A stretch of 64,000 bases of DNA, taken from NCBI GenBank assembly GCA_022606135.1, contig JABYQN010000002.1, positions 806,001-870,000 of the forward strand. Direction: 5' to 3'. Below the pieces are notes generated by a model, which worked only from the letters and a program-made list of their open reading frames with translations, did not search any database and was not told the origin of the DNA. The position numbers were made by a program, and so were the translations under genes. This DNA comes from Fomes fomentarius. Lineage: Eukaryota > Basidiomycota > Agaricomycetes > Polyporales > Polyporaceae. The number at the start of each line of letters is the position of its first letter. The stretch's first letter is position 1. Below, piece by piece: positions 1-11,167 of the stretch.

Positions 1-327
1 CAATCGACATCGGACTATACATGATGTCAGCAACGGTAATCTCAGAGTGAGAGTTGGATTGCTCACCCCTAGCCTGTTTCCTTTGTTGTGCCAGTGCAAA
101 ACATGAAGAGTGGCGATGAAAAGGACAGTGAAGGTAAGGAGGTGCCAGAAACGACGCCTGCGGAGGTTTCTGGGGCGGCCCTGGGGGACTTCAACAGGAT
201 ACTGGTTGACGGAGGAATAGCCGGGCGGAGGGGCAAATGGCGGACGAGCAAACGCTGCCGTCATCTGCGGACCCTTCTCGGGATCGTCGGCGTAACGAAT
301 GGGAATGACTGGAGTGATACCGAGCAT
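1..327 (-). CDS. N-terminal exon of a single-pass membrane protein (family member 1, partial)
   Basis: The minus-strand frame opens with ATG at 327-325. It runs through a proline-rich, probably cytosolic stretch of about 70 residues, then a basic patch (RNLRRRRF) and a hydrophobic segment (WHLLTFTVLFIATLHVLHW). A GT donor follows near position 69-71, and a possible AG acceptor lies near position 15. The rest of the gene lies left of the window. The architecture (short Pro-rich cytosolic tail, basic stop-transfer patch, one membrane helix, intron just after it) matches the two genes that follow on the same strand. I therefore infer it is another member of that family. Function unknown; it could be a surface-anchored ectodomain protein. 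No start other than 327 fits as well. Confidence 0.55.
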   Translation of the reverse strand, partial: MLGITPVIPIRYADDPEKGPQMTAAFARPPFAPPPGYSSVNQYPVEVPQGRPRNLRRRRFWHLLTFTVLFIATLHVLHWHNKGNRLGVSNPTLTLRLPLLTSCIVRCRL

Positions 328-1313
328 GACCGTTGCGAAGGTGGGAAAGGCGGACTACAAAGAGATTCATCGCAGTAGTAGGTCCGGTTATATACACTTG
401 TGGGCGTTTGGCGTGGAGCCGCGCGAAGAGATTCGTCATCGCACTGGCGTTCGGCGGGGAAGTTGGAACGCAGGGAAGCTCGACGAGTGCTGAGGCTGAG
501 CGCTGACTCTGCTGCGCCGCCAGGTCCGCAGCGGCTGTGCATATGTGTTTGCTTGTCAACCAGTTCACAACAATACAACTTGAACAGCGTGGTTCGTGGT
601 AGGCGCAGTCGTCCGCGTGCACCAAATCAGGTCAAGAACACTCGACACTCGAGATTGCATACTAGAAGAGAATCAATCAGCCTGCAAGGTATAGCTCGCA
701 CGAAAGCGTCACATGAACCGTGAGCGCCAGGACTACATAACAAAGTGCTGCGCAACGGGACCATGCATCTGAGTGTCCAGATAGACAGAAGAGCTTGGAA
801 ACGTTCAACGATGTTTCCGCCGTGAAAGCGTAAGAACAGATCATGTTGTGCGTTACCTTTGAATCTGTTCAGTAGCTGCAAAGATTATACATGAGTTCTA
901 ATGCATACCAACAAGACGACCTTCGACATCAGAGATCCAATCCTAGGTGCAACACCAGTGCCTGAGAATAAGTACATGTCGAAAACCAAAGCATGCGCCG
1001 GAGAGAGATCACCCAAACAACTCAAGAAATCGGCCCGTGGGAACTTCGCATTGGCAGGTGCGAGGAGGTGATGTGAATCGTTGTTGCCAACTTGATTCCC
1101 CAATCTCAGGGCAAATTTAACCACATATCTGGTGGTAGGCCTCTCGCAAGTACTCGCTCTGCGTTTGACACGCTTTTTCAGTCTGTGATTACGATACCTG
1201 CGATTGAGAAACATAATAACAACAACAGATGGCAGGCACGGCAGGCGACGCATACAGCGCCGTCCGACTTGGAGTCAAAAGCCAACTCGGAAGAACATCC
1301 TTAAGCCACTCGC
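328..1313. other. Intergenic, nothing recognised
   Basis: About 1 kb between two minus-strand members of the membrane-ectodomain family. Only short overlapping open frames are present, without domain-like composition. No RNA gene or repeat was seen. It should contain the promoter of family member 1 and the terminator of member 2. Confidence 0.5.
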
Positions 1314-2849
1314 TCACAGGACAAGACGAAGGGGGGAGTTCGTAGTCTCGATGACCGCGCTCCCCTTGTCCTCACCACCCTCCTCCCACGACACCCCTCC
1401 GCGCACACGAGTGCCCTTGGTGGTGTCCAGCCGGACACGACGATGCCGATCGCGCTCCGCCGGGTCATTGACCGGGCTCCACTGGACTTCGGGGCGGAAG
1501 ACCAGCGATGAAGCCAGGTCAAAGGCACCCTCGAATGTCTTGTGAAGCACGACGCGTGCTGGGGAGTTCGACGTGCTCGCGGCCAGGGAAAGACTGGAAT
1601 CGACCGGGGCGTCCACGAACGTCAACGAGAGCGGCGCGTTGGATGTGCGCCCGACGACGTGGAAGTTGCCTTCGCTTGCGGAGGACGTGTTAGAGATCAG
1701 GGACACCTCGCCCTCGATGCGTCTACGTAGACATTGTCAGCACCCGCCCTGGGCAAAGAAGTATCGAAGTTAAGTAGAGGTCACGTACCCATTGCTTGTC
1801 TTGAGGAAGAGGTGAGTGGTGCTCTCGCCGCCATTGATCAGACTCGCTGACACGCTGATCGGCGCGTTCACGGTGTTGAGGCTGAGCAGAGTGGATGCCG
1901 TGAAGCTACCGCGAATGACGCCGTTACGCGAGTTCACCCAGATTCTGTTACCTGACAAGGACTGCACGGCACCCAGGTCAGCAAGTCCCGACTATCAGGG
2001 TTTCAGGCTTTAGGTCGATGCTTACGTCCGCTTTGATAGGTGCGTCCTGCGACTTCAATTCGAGGAAGTCGAAGTACACCGTATCCGCGATCTCCGAGAA
2101 ATGGTGCGAGAAAACGGGCAAGTGCGTGGTCAGCGCGTTGATCTTGAGCGGCGCTCCCGGACTGGCGGCAGGGAGACGGAGATGCACGTGAAACTTGAGG
2201 TTGCGATCCAAGTGTGGGGCCCTCCAGTGTGGTGTCTGCAAAGCACACAATCAATCAGCATTTCTCTCTCTTTAGAAACGCGACTTATCCACTCACGAAG
2301 ATGCCGAGACCCCACTTATCCTCAGACGGGTGGGTACGGCACACCGTCGCCTCGTCAATGGCGTCGGGGTGACGATAGGCGACATCGATGTCGACGACGG
2401 CGGAGTCTGCGACCACGTCGACGTCTTGGGAGACCTCGAAGTCACCGTACTGGAGGGAACCATCGGCGACGAAATGCAACTCCTCCGCGGAGATGGGGAG
2501 CGTGACGGACGCCTGGGCGTGGTAGGGGTGCTCGCCTGGACGGTCGGCAGGCATCGTCCAGTTGACGACGTCGGAGCACTGCCAGGGACCGTACTTGTAC
2601 GGGCTGTGTCCCACCTATCAAAAGCGAGGGTCAGTCAGTGTAACCACTACCACCATCACAAAATCAAGTGCTGACCGCAGAATGCAGCAGGCGGTTGTGG
2701 AAGCCGTAGTTGCCCAGATGCAGGAGGTACATTGCGACAAAGAAAAGAAAGGCGCAGGCTAGAAACTGCCAGAGTCGTCGCCTGCTGACGATCCTGGGGT
2801 GGTCCATTGGAATCACCATGTAGGCCTGGTAGAACGTGGGAGGATGCAT
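1314..2849 (-). CDS. Single-pass membrane protein with repeated beta-rich ectodomain (family member 2)
   Basis: Five exons can be joined in frame. Exon 1 starts at ATG 2849 and encodes a short basic N-terminus and one membrane helix (FLACAFLFFVAMYLLHLG). The next exon starts at VGHSPYKYGPWQCSDVVNW. Later exons contain repeated beta-strand-like motifs such as LKINALTTHLPVFSHHF, VNSRNGVIRGSF, TVNAPISVSASL and RTSNAPLSLTF. The protein ends in TTNSPLRLVL with a stop at 1314-1316. The alternation of 'SNAPI' or 'SNGxI' with short strands resembles the beta-helix-like layout of DUF4097-type putative adhesin domains; that comparison is from memory and is inference. A type II topology is likely, with the ectodomain outside or in the secretory lumen. 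The exon order and intron phases match the plus-strand paralog at 60115-61400. Function unknown. Confidence 0.75.
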
Positions 2850-3922
2850 GATTGCGTGGAGTGATCTGTGACGGACGACGAGGGATCTGAGGCGATGACC
2901 CGAGCATTATAAGGCCGTGGCCAAAGCCTCCGTGAGCCTGACTGACTACATGTGGTCGCCGACGGTATGCTGCGGGAGCATGGGCGGGAGGTGAAAAGCT
3001 CGAGTCCGCAGCGACTGTGCGTCGACCATGGCGGGCTTCCTACAACCACTTCGAAGGCGAAGGTGCTCATAGTTGTGCAGGCAGCCTTGGTACCGCGGTG
3101 CAGCATGGGATGAGCACTAGATGATGATCAAACCAGCTCGATTACTGCGGTACGTGCGCATGCGCAGCCTTTGTCTTCAAAGAGTGAGCATGCAAGTTGT
3201 CGGACTAGTACTGCGGTCCCCTCGCTCGATGGCTGTCGATATTGATTTGGACGTAGGCGGCGTAGCCGAAAGTCAGTATTCTCGCCGCAGTAGGGTTGTT
3301 GCGCAGACAGTGAATTTGAGCGGTAGAGACTGTCGGTGAGAATGGGTCAGGTCAAGAGATAGGCACGAGGCTGGTGCGCAGCCGAGCCCTCCGCCAACTT
3401 ACTTACAAGGGAAACCGACGGCCTCGGGTAACGTACATACTACAAATAGTCGACACGGTCTTGATCCGATATCGATCTATAGACGATGTGGTGTGCACCG
3501 CAGTCACTCTTCGATCGATTGTGGGTGTTATGAGTCGTTTGTCTTCCAAAAGGGTCATTGCGTCGATTTGCAGACAAAATGCAGTATGATACGTACAACT
3601 ACATCGCGAGTGTCGGGTTCTATACAAGTACAGTGATCTTATGTCATCATGAACTGGCCGACGTAGTACATGCATTGGCACGGGGTATATGGTCCTGCTA
3701 GCCGATGCCATGCCAAACCTTGCCTCTCCGATTAATAGCAACGTCACGGCTCATTATCATGGCCTCGCCATGAACGTGATGCGTGCCAGGCCCAGCGATG
3801 ATTGCTCCACAATCACGGAGCAGGCAGGAAAGCTACCTGAATGTCCTCTCATTTCCAAGGAGAGAAGGTGGGGTATGGAGCAGAGTGCGATGGAAGAGCG
3901 GTACTACCTACAAGGGAAGATA
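2850..3922. other. Intergenic, nothing recognised
   Basis: The stretch between family members 2 and 3 carries only short open frames on both strands. It may include decayed 3' exons of member 3, because the family's usual last exons are not recognisable after 3923. No RNA gene or repeat was seen. Confidence 0.4.
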
Positions 3923-5212
3923 TCAGAGAACATTCGGAGCCACCGGTCCATGAGCCGACGTACCAGATGTCTGCGGATCATAGCTGCTTACGCCGTAGAG
4001 GCCGCCGCTGGTAGAACTGGCGGATGCCGAGGAGCGGTAATATGCCAGGCGCGGCTATGGATATTCGCTCCGTGAGTATGCGTCGCCGAACAATGAACAT
4101 TCACGTATTCTGCGTACCCAGGAAGGCTGCGTCATCATATGATAACCAGTATTCGATGCAGCGAGAGGTACCACTGCGGCATGACTAAAGAGCGGGAGGT
4201 CGTCCTGGAAGGTCTTCACATGCAATGCACCGTGATTTGAAACGGGGAGTCTGACGTGTATCATGAATGTCAGGCCACCGCTCCAGTCCCAGGCTCGCGG
4301 AGTCTACGGCGTGAGCGTGAAGTGAGTGGGCTAGTCAATCCAAGTCCGCGTAGATGCACGTACCAGAATCCCGACACTCTTCTCGCCTGGAGCGCGTTCT
4401 AGTAAACAGATGTTGGGTTTCTCCAGCGCAAGCCGAGATGCGAATTGAGGGATGATATCGACGATGATACTGCCTTCGGGCACTGAAGGGTCATTCGTTG
4501 ATGATAGTGTAAGCGAACCGCGGCCGAGGTCACCCCTCGCAAAGACGTATAGTACGCTTGTTGAGAGCGGCAGTTCGAACGAGACGTTCACGGGCTGCGT
4601 GCGGTCATACTCTGGCGCCGCGAACGACGAGAGAGAGACGCATTCCTCTACCCTCCCATCAGAGGATTTGGGAAAGGGAATCAAGGAAACAGCGTTAGTA
4701 TGATCTACGACCGTCCACTAAGACATCAGCGCATCGTATGGCAGAGTCGTCAGCGCCGACTCATGCCCGTCATACATGAAGACACTGACCTCTGATTGTC
4801 TGTTGTGCCAGCGTACTGTCATGACGATTGTGCGGATAAGGGCGCCCAGTACAAAGAGAACGAGGGACGTGATGGCGAAGACCTTCAGCAGCCGCTTACG
4901 AGGGTATTTACGTCTGCCATGAGGCTGGATCGATAGATCATGGACGCGAGGCGAGGCAAGGACTTGTGTAAGGAGAGGCGCAGCTGGGCTTACTTGCGCC
5001 TCGACATCTGCCTCGCGACAGTAAGGGGCAGTAGGTTCAAGTCTGGGACCTGGTATAGGGGCTGGAGTAGTCAAAGAGCCGTGTGTCGGACCTGGATATG
5101 CGGGAGGTGGGAGGGCATATTCATCTTGGGATTCGGAAGCCTCAGGAGACTGGGGGCGCAAGCTCGCATGTGACTTGCTTGGGGAAAATGGTGTATCGTC
5201 GGGGAGGATCAT
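3923..5212 (-). CDS. Single-pass membrane protein, shortened ectodomain (family member 3)
   Basis: ATG at 5212 opens about 110 residues of Ser/Pro-rich sequence, then a basic patch (GRRKYPRKRLLK) and a membrane helix (VFAITSLVLFVLGALIRTI). Exon joining through donors near 4790, 4365 and 4120 gives an ectodomain with FDLPLFSH-like text (DDLPLFSHAAVV). This aligns with VFSHHF and LFSHHL in the paralogs. After that point the conserved strands are lost. The reading frame ends at a TGA at 3925-3923 following a Ser/Thr/Gly-rich tail. The protein is therefore shorter than members 2 and 4, either a real short form or a gene in decay. The N-terminal cytosolic part is the longest in the family. The exon structure downstream of 4265 is uncertain. 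Confidence 0.5.
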
Positions 5213-5933
5213 GTTTCAAGGTGTAAGGTTCTACGAACACTTAGCACACCAAACTGCAGCGAAACCACTGAGCCCTCACCTCCACGACACAAGTAAAGCC
5301 CAACGCGAGATGAGAGTTGAGAGCAAGGATAGCGACGCCAAAATTCCGGGGACTACATCAGGCACGACCGCCGTCGATCTATCAGATTCTCACCCTCCGA
5401 CTGCGCATGCTGCGCCCTCCGTGACGCTCGGGATTTCGAAATGATCTCGGATCGCAGTCCATTCAATGAATGAATGCGTGAGGTTCCGAAGACACTCTGC
5501 GGACATGACTGACACTGCGCAGAAACTTTGTAAGTATCGATTGAACGATATGTACTGTGCATGCATGCAAGTGGCCAGCGGAAGAGGGTCGGATGCAGAA
5601 ACGCTCCAAATGATTCTGAAGGTGTACAGGAACGTTGCGTTCCAAGAATCGTCCAATACATTTGGAAGTGGGTGCTGGGTACGGATAGCGGCGGCACCGA
5701 AGAAGGTATTAGGATTCGAGTCAATCTCGTCGTCACGTTGAGCGTGACCTCATCAGCGTTGTGACGCAGGACATCCACATCCCGTGACGACCATGGGACG
5801 ATACTGCCGGTGACGCGCTCGCCTAGAACGCGAACACCAAAGTGTTGCTAGCATTGACATTGTACAAGTGTATTAATACTCGTCTAGTACTTCAGTACCC
5901 TACCTCTCCCCCAAACGGGTCAGTCTTCAGTCC
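5213..5933. other. Intergenic between two minus-strand genes
   Basis: It lies upstream of family member 3 and downstream of CCT8. Short open frames only. Nothing recognisable beyond the expected promoter and terminator. Confidence 0.4.
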
Positions 5934-8235
5934 TCAGTCTTCGTCCCAGTTGCCCGCCTGCTGCGGGATCTTCGGGCCACCAGCAGGTCTGCTCATGATG
6001 ATACTGTCGACGCTGAGCACGGACGCCGCGGCTTCGGTCGCGAGCTTGATCGCCCACTGTTTCGCCGCGAGCGAGTCGAGGATCTGGTGTTCTGTCGACG
6101 AGAGCGTGCCGTCCGTCTCCGCCTATGGATGATGAACGGAATTATCAGCACGATTGTCCTATCTAGCAATAGCAAAACTGGGCACGTACCTCAACGTCGA
6201 CGCCCCACACTTCGCCTCCAGCACCCTCGTGCTTCGCCCATAACCTGCTGACGACCTCGTTCCCCTCTGCGCCTCCGAGCGCGTTCTCTGCAAGTGTGCG
6301 CGGGACGACCTCGAGTGCCTGTGCCCACCGCTTCACCCCGTGCTGCGCGAGGCCCCTCAGTCCGTTCCCGTACACCTCCACGCGCTTCGCAAGCTCGAGC
6401 TCCGTCGCACCCGCCCCCGGGACGAGGCGCGGGTCCTTGATCAGCGCCTTGATGACGTTCACCCCATCGTCGATCGCACGCTCGAGGTCATCAAGACGAT
6501 TTTGAGTCGCGCCTCGAAGAACGATCGTCGCGGTGCGAGTCTTTTCCGAGCGGTCAGAGGGGTCATAGTCAGGGTCGCCCTCAACAACTTGGCGCAGTAC
6601 GGTAACGCGGTCGCCGCCGATCTCGATGCACTCGAAGACATCGACGAAACCGGCTTCCTCCGCTGTGGGCGCACCGACACGCGCAAGTGGCGTGGCATTG
6701 ACGACGCGACAGAGACGGCGGAGGTCGAACTTCGAGAGGACTTTGAGGACAGCGATATTGAGGCGATTCAGGTAGTGCAGCGCGAGTTCGCCGATGCTCG
6801 TGCCCGCGATGATGATTTTGACGCCGGAGTCTGCGATCTCTTGGAAGATCTACGAAGGAGTGAGGATAATGCGATATGCATGGAGCGAGGGGTGCGCACC
6901 TTTTCTAGCTGCTTCTCCTCGCCGCGGGTGAAGTTTAACATCTCCTCTGCGCTCTTGAGCAGCACTGTGCCCTTCGTCTCGGTTTGTGCGATGTCCAGAG
7001 CACAGGTGAACACTGCGACCTTCGCCTTCTTCACCTTCGTCACGATGCCTACAAGAAAGGTTTGGTCATGTCTGATAGCACATATGGAGAGACCGGGAGC
7101 ATGGAAAGGTGTAATGCGCATTTACATCCTGATCGCACTTTGATCAATGCACAGTCCAACAGACGCTTAGGCTGTAAGGGCGACGCGTTACATTCTAGTC
7201 CCACTCGAGGTGCGTGATCGGCATGGGACTACAATGCAACGCACTGCACTACACGAGAGACATTTGGATCGTGGCCACTGGGTTTAGAGGTCGTTCCACG
7301 AATCGATGCCCCCGGTGAGAGGGGAGACGTACCTGACGGTTCCCTGCCGAACACCATACCACGAACAACTTTGCTGCCTGCCAGATTGCCACCCATGATC
7401 TTCACCACGCGCACGTTGTCGACATTGAAGTTTTTGGGATTTGGCGGCATGACGGCTAATGAGGCTTCCGCGACCAGTTCGGCAAGTTGGTCTTCATAGC
7501 CATACTGTTTTGACGCGATTGCAGGCTTCAGGGCGGTTGCAAGGGACGACTTCGTGAGGGGTGATGGGAGAGATGACGTCGACAGTTCTGAGAGATGATG
7601 CGGACATGAGGATGTGTAGGCCTTGTACGGACATTGACGTACTTTCGAGTTCTGCAAGAGCCTTTGTGGACGCGAGCTCATATCCTTTGATGATCTCACT
7701 TGGGTGGAGACCCAGGATTAGGAGTTGCTCGGCCTTCTTCAGCATTTCACCCGCTAGAATCAGGACGCTGTTCGTTGCGTCCCCCATCTGCGTGCCGTCT
7801 ATACTTAATGACTGGCAAACAAAACTCTCAATAGTGATACGGACCTCAGATTCCTGTGCCTGCGATGCCATTACGAGCAGCTTCGCGGCGGGGTGTACAA
7901 CTTCGATCTCCCGAATGATCGTTGCGGCATCGGAGGTGACGAATAGCCTGCCCAGATGGTTGATCACAAGTTTGTTCCGACCTGGTCATAAGAGGATTGT
8001 GAAGAGAGTATACATGAGGAGTATACGCCACGTACCATTGGGTCCGAAGCTTGTCCTGACCAGATCCGAAAGTTCCGATACCGCCTGGATGTTTCGCAAG
8101 ACTGCATCTTCAAGGCCGGAAATATGCTGCGATACGCGTCGGAAACCTCTAGCTCTAAATGCAGGTTTGCAGACCAACCTTGTATCCGTCCTTGAAGAGC
8201 TGGAGGTTCTGAGCTTTGGGGACCTTCAGCGCCAT
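5934..8235 (-). CDS. cct8: T-complex protein 1 subunit theta (CCT8)
   Basis: This is one of the eight subunits of the cytosolic chaperonin TRiC/CCT, which folds actin, tubulin and other proteins using ATP. ATG at 8235 gives MALKVPKAQNLQLFKDGYK. Exons then carry SGLEDAVLRNIQAVSEL, FGPNG, RNKLVINHLGRLFVTSDAAT, HPAAKLLVMASQAQ, FNVDNVRVVKIMGG, ETKGTVLLKSAEEMLNF, KDPRLVPGAGATELELAK and AKQWAIKLATEAAASVL, in the order expected for CCT8. The end, RPAGGPKIPQQAGNWDED, is the theta-specific tail, with TGA at 5936-5934. The canonical GDGT of the ATP site reads GDAT here in the joined frame (exon boundary near 7780), which should be checked. The coding part is about 550 residues, a normal length. Introns are 50-70 bp, except one of about 284 bp (7049-7332). 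The gene is divergent from the queuosine-salvage gene across about 370 bp. Confidence 0.95.
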
Positions 8236-8607
8236 CACCAGATGGTAAAATGAAGCTGGAGAGATTGGGAGGAGGAGAGGAGCACAAGTCGCGGCTACTA
8301 TAATCTCAAGCAAGTATTTCGCGCGTCTAGAATGATCTTTTCATTGAAGGCGTTTTGTATGACCAGTAAGTATGAGTAAGTATTGAGTAATCATCAACGT
8401 AACCTCAATAGTAGCCCTCCTCTTCAATCAACCGGTTATCATCCCATTACTTACTGACTTTCGATCACCGTCAAATTTTATCTTTCCGCCGTTGACCACA
8501 ATGGCGGTCAGTGGACACGATGTTCATCCTTTTCTCACTGGCCAATCCTTCCAGGTCGTTCACCGGACAACCCTTTAAGTCGTACCTAAGTTCGCGAAAA
8601 ACAGGCA
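8236..8607. promoter_or_regulatory. Divergent intergenic promoter region (CCT8 / queuosine salvage)
   Basis: A 372 bp gap separates two divergently transcribed conserved genes, so both promoters must lie here. It is AT-richer than the flanking coding sequence. No clear TATA box was identified for either gene, which is common for housekeeping genes. Confidence 0.45.
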
Positions 8608-10177
8608 ATGACAGTTCTCGTTTTGCCGACTTGTTCAAATGCGGCTGCTAGCCAAAAACTGAAGGAACCGAAGGTGGAGGACGTTCGCGAAGCGTACACA
8701 GGCGACGTGAATCCAGTACTGGAGACATCGAAATGGGCCGTCACGGTGAGTCCTCTCGTCGATGCTGGGTAGCCGTCGAGCCTCAAGCATCGTAGGAGAT
8801 AGATATCGTTCATCCAAACAGGGAGGGAATCAAAGCTGCTGCCGAATTCGTACGTGCATGTTCCCGTTTTAGTCATCCGAAGCCCTGACACGGGTCGCAG
8901 ATCCATGCAAAAATGCAGCGCGAGTCGTATGTTCCTCGTACCTGGCGCACACATCCCCTCCACCTCTGTCCTGCTCATCCATTCTCGTGGGATGACTCGT
9001 CAACGTCCGCGTGTCTCAACTGGATCTTCTTCATCTCTTCCCTCAACTTCAGCTTCTGGTCCGAGCTCGAGGGCCAACCTGGCCGGTACGGTGTGGAATG
9101 GCGAGAAGGGTGGCACCGGGACAGGATATCAGTGCACACCGGCTACTGGTCTCTTGTCGCGGCCGTCAACCGAGGTAAGATCTAGTGGAGGTGCTGCCTG
9201 CTGCACAATGCGTTCTAATCTCTTGTTCGTCTGTAGCACTCGAAGAAGGCATCCCGATCACGGATCCCACGTTCTACGCATCCAAGACGCGCTGCCCGGA
9301 CACCGTGATCGAGCACGTATTCCGCGCTGCCCCACAGTCGGTCGAGAGTATCCCGCTATTGCACGAGCGCATCAAGATTCTTCGCGAAGTCGGCTCAGTC
9401 TTATGTTCAGTACGTGCTAATTGGACTTTATCACACTTTCGCTCACGCGAATGTCGTAGGAATACGGTGGTTCTTTCTCCGGCTTCGTTGACACGTTCCG
9501 CCGACGGTATCATGACCGAGGGACTGCCCTTCAACTTGTGAAAATGGTCACAGACACGTTCTTGTCTTTCCGGGATGAGCACAAGCTTAACGGCCGACGA
9601 GGTCTGTTCTCTCTCGCATCCCTCGCGTCGCATCGCATTCCATCGCATCCCTCTGCTCACTCTTCTCACCATCTCAGTCTACATCTGGAAACGCGCGCAG
9701 ATCCTCGTCGCTGAGACATGGGCCGCATTCTACCCAGAAGATCCCTCGTCGCCGCACCCGCTCTTCCCCGCGGGCGCGGCGATCCACGAACTGACGATGT
9801 TCGCAGACTACCGCGTCCCGCAGATTCTCCACCACCTCCGCATCCTCTCGTACCCGCCGCCGCTCCTCAAACTACTCAACGCGCGAACGCCGCTTGCGTC
9901 TGGGAGCGTGGAGGAGCTGAGCATCCGCACCGCGAGCATCGTTGCGGTCGAGCTCGTGCGCGAGGAGATACTCAAGATCATCACACAGTCGATCTCAGCC
10001 TCAAGCTCAAGCGGCGACGGCGACGGCCTACAGGAGCATGACGCTATCAGCAGCGTGATGATTGACTTCTACCTCTGGGACCTCGCGAAGCGCGTCGAGA
10101 GCGGCGCGGACGGCGTCGATGGTTCCCACTCTGCTACTATGATGCCCATCCACAGGACTCGGTCGATATGGTACTGA
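8608..10177 (+). CDS. qng1: Queuosine 5'-phosphate N-glycosylase/hydrolase (Qng1, DUF2419 queuosine salvage family)
   Basis: The family releases queuine from queuosine 5'-phosphate so that it can be reinserted into tRNA; fungi cannot make queuine de novo. Exons join in frame from ATG 8608. Introns lie near 8748-8797, 8851-8902, 9176-9237, 9413-9460 and 9602-9681. Characteristic text includes LNWIFFISSLNFSFW followed by YGVEWREGW, VYIWKRAQILVAETWAAF, ELTMFADYRVPQILHHL, MIDFYLWDLAKR and the conserved C-terminal IHRTRSIWY ending in TGA at 10175-10177. The length of about 390 residues fits the family. The acidic/aromatic FYLWDLAK segment and the terminal HRTRSIWY are the strongest family signatures. 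No signal peptide is visible, as expected for a cytosolic enzyme. Confidence 0.92.
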
Positions 10178-11167
10178 TCCTAATCATTGGTAGCGGCCGT
10201 GACTGCAGAGGACACACGTTTTTGCTGTCACATGGTTGTAGCCTGGATCTCGCCCCAGCAGTTGCACGGTGGCATGTTCGAGGTCTGGAGTGGTTGTGCC
10301 ACTCAGATCTGTTTTGGTTCCGGTCACCGCTGGCTTTGTCTTTTGGCTCCCCCTCTTCCCGACGAACCCGCTGTGTCGAGAAATCTATCGCATGATCATG
10401 TGAATTACATAACTTGAGTCTCGCTCATTGCACGTTCTTCATGCAATCCCAGACTCCCAGTTGAGACTTGCTTTGGTTTGTCACGTGGGTCCCTTGTTGT
10501 AGATTCAGGATACAATCAAACGTTTGGATTTCGATGGAAACGATGTCAGTTTGGCGGTGCAATCCGACGGACCTTGCAGAAAATCACGGTAGGGAAATAT
10601 AATCGAGCCCTCATAGATTTTTGTTTTTGCTGAGTCGTTTTCTCATGAGTAAGACAAATTCTGAGAACGGTATTCGGTGCACCATGGTTGAGAAGCATGC
10701 GATCTGGCTCGCTATGGACCACCACCGCAGTCCTTTTCTGAGACTAGCATGATTCCTTAGGACGCACATCCGTGAACGAATGCATGAGCTTACCAGTTGC
10801 AGTACTGGTTATTATTAGCCAGGCTCTACTAGCGAATGCGAACGGTTCATTACTCGTGGGAAGCTACGCTCGTTTACCTTCGACCCCAACCTCAACCTCA
10901 AACTCAACGTTGAACCTCGGCAGTCTCAGTATGTCCGGTACATCCTATGGTTGAGGTCGACACAGGGTCAACAACTCGACATGCCACTCGTGCCGAGACA
11001 AGCAAGGCAAGCTTAAGTATAACCGTGGGAGAAATTGGAAAGTGTAATCGAAGAGACAAATCATTCTATCATGCGAGTCATCCCTCGGTTCGACTCACGG
11101 ACGCATGTGTCTCTCTTTCTGTTTCCGCACCCGCGAATCCTCTGCCCAGGCCAGTATAGGAAACCAA
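10178..11167. other. Intergenic with a signal-peptide-like short ORF at 10784-10954
   Basis: This stretch lies between the queuosine gene and the GH71 gene. It holds a plus-strand open frame starting at ATG 10784 (MSLPVAVLVIISQALLANA). That resembles a secretion signal, followed by a Ser/Thr-rich linker (TPTSTSNSTLNLGS). It could be an upstream exon of the GH71 gene. The rest shows nothing recognisable. Confidence 0.35.

Noticed and set aside
6340..7143. 267-codon plus-strand ORF
   Set aside because: Antisense to CCT8 exons that match the chaperonin family throughout.
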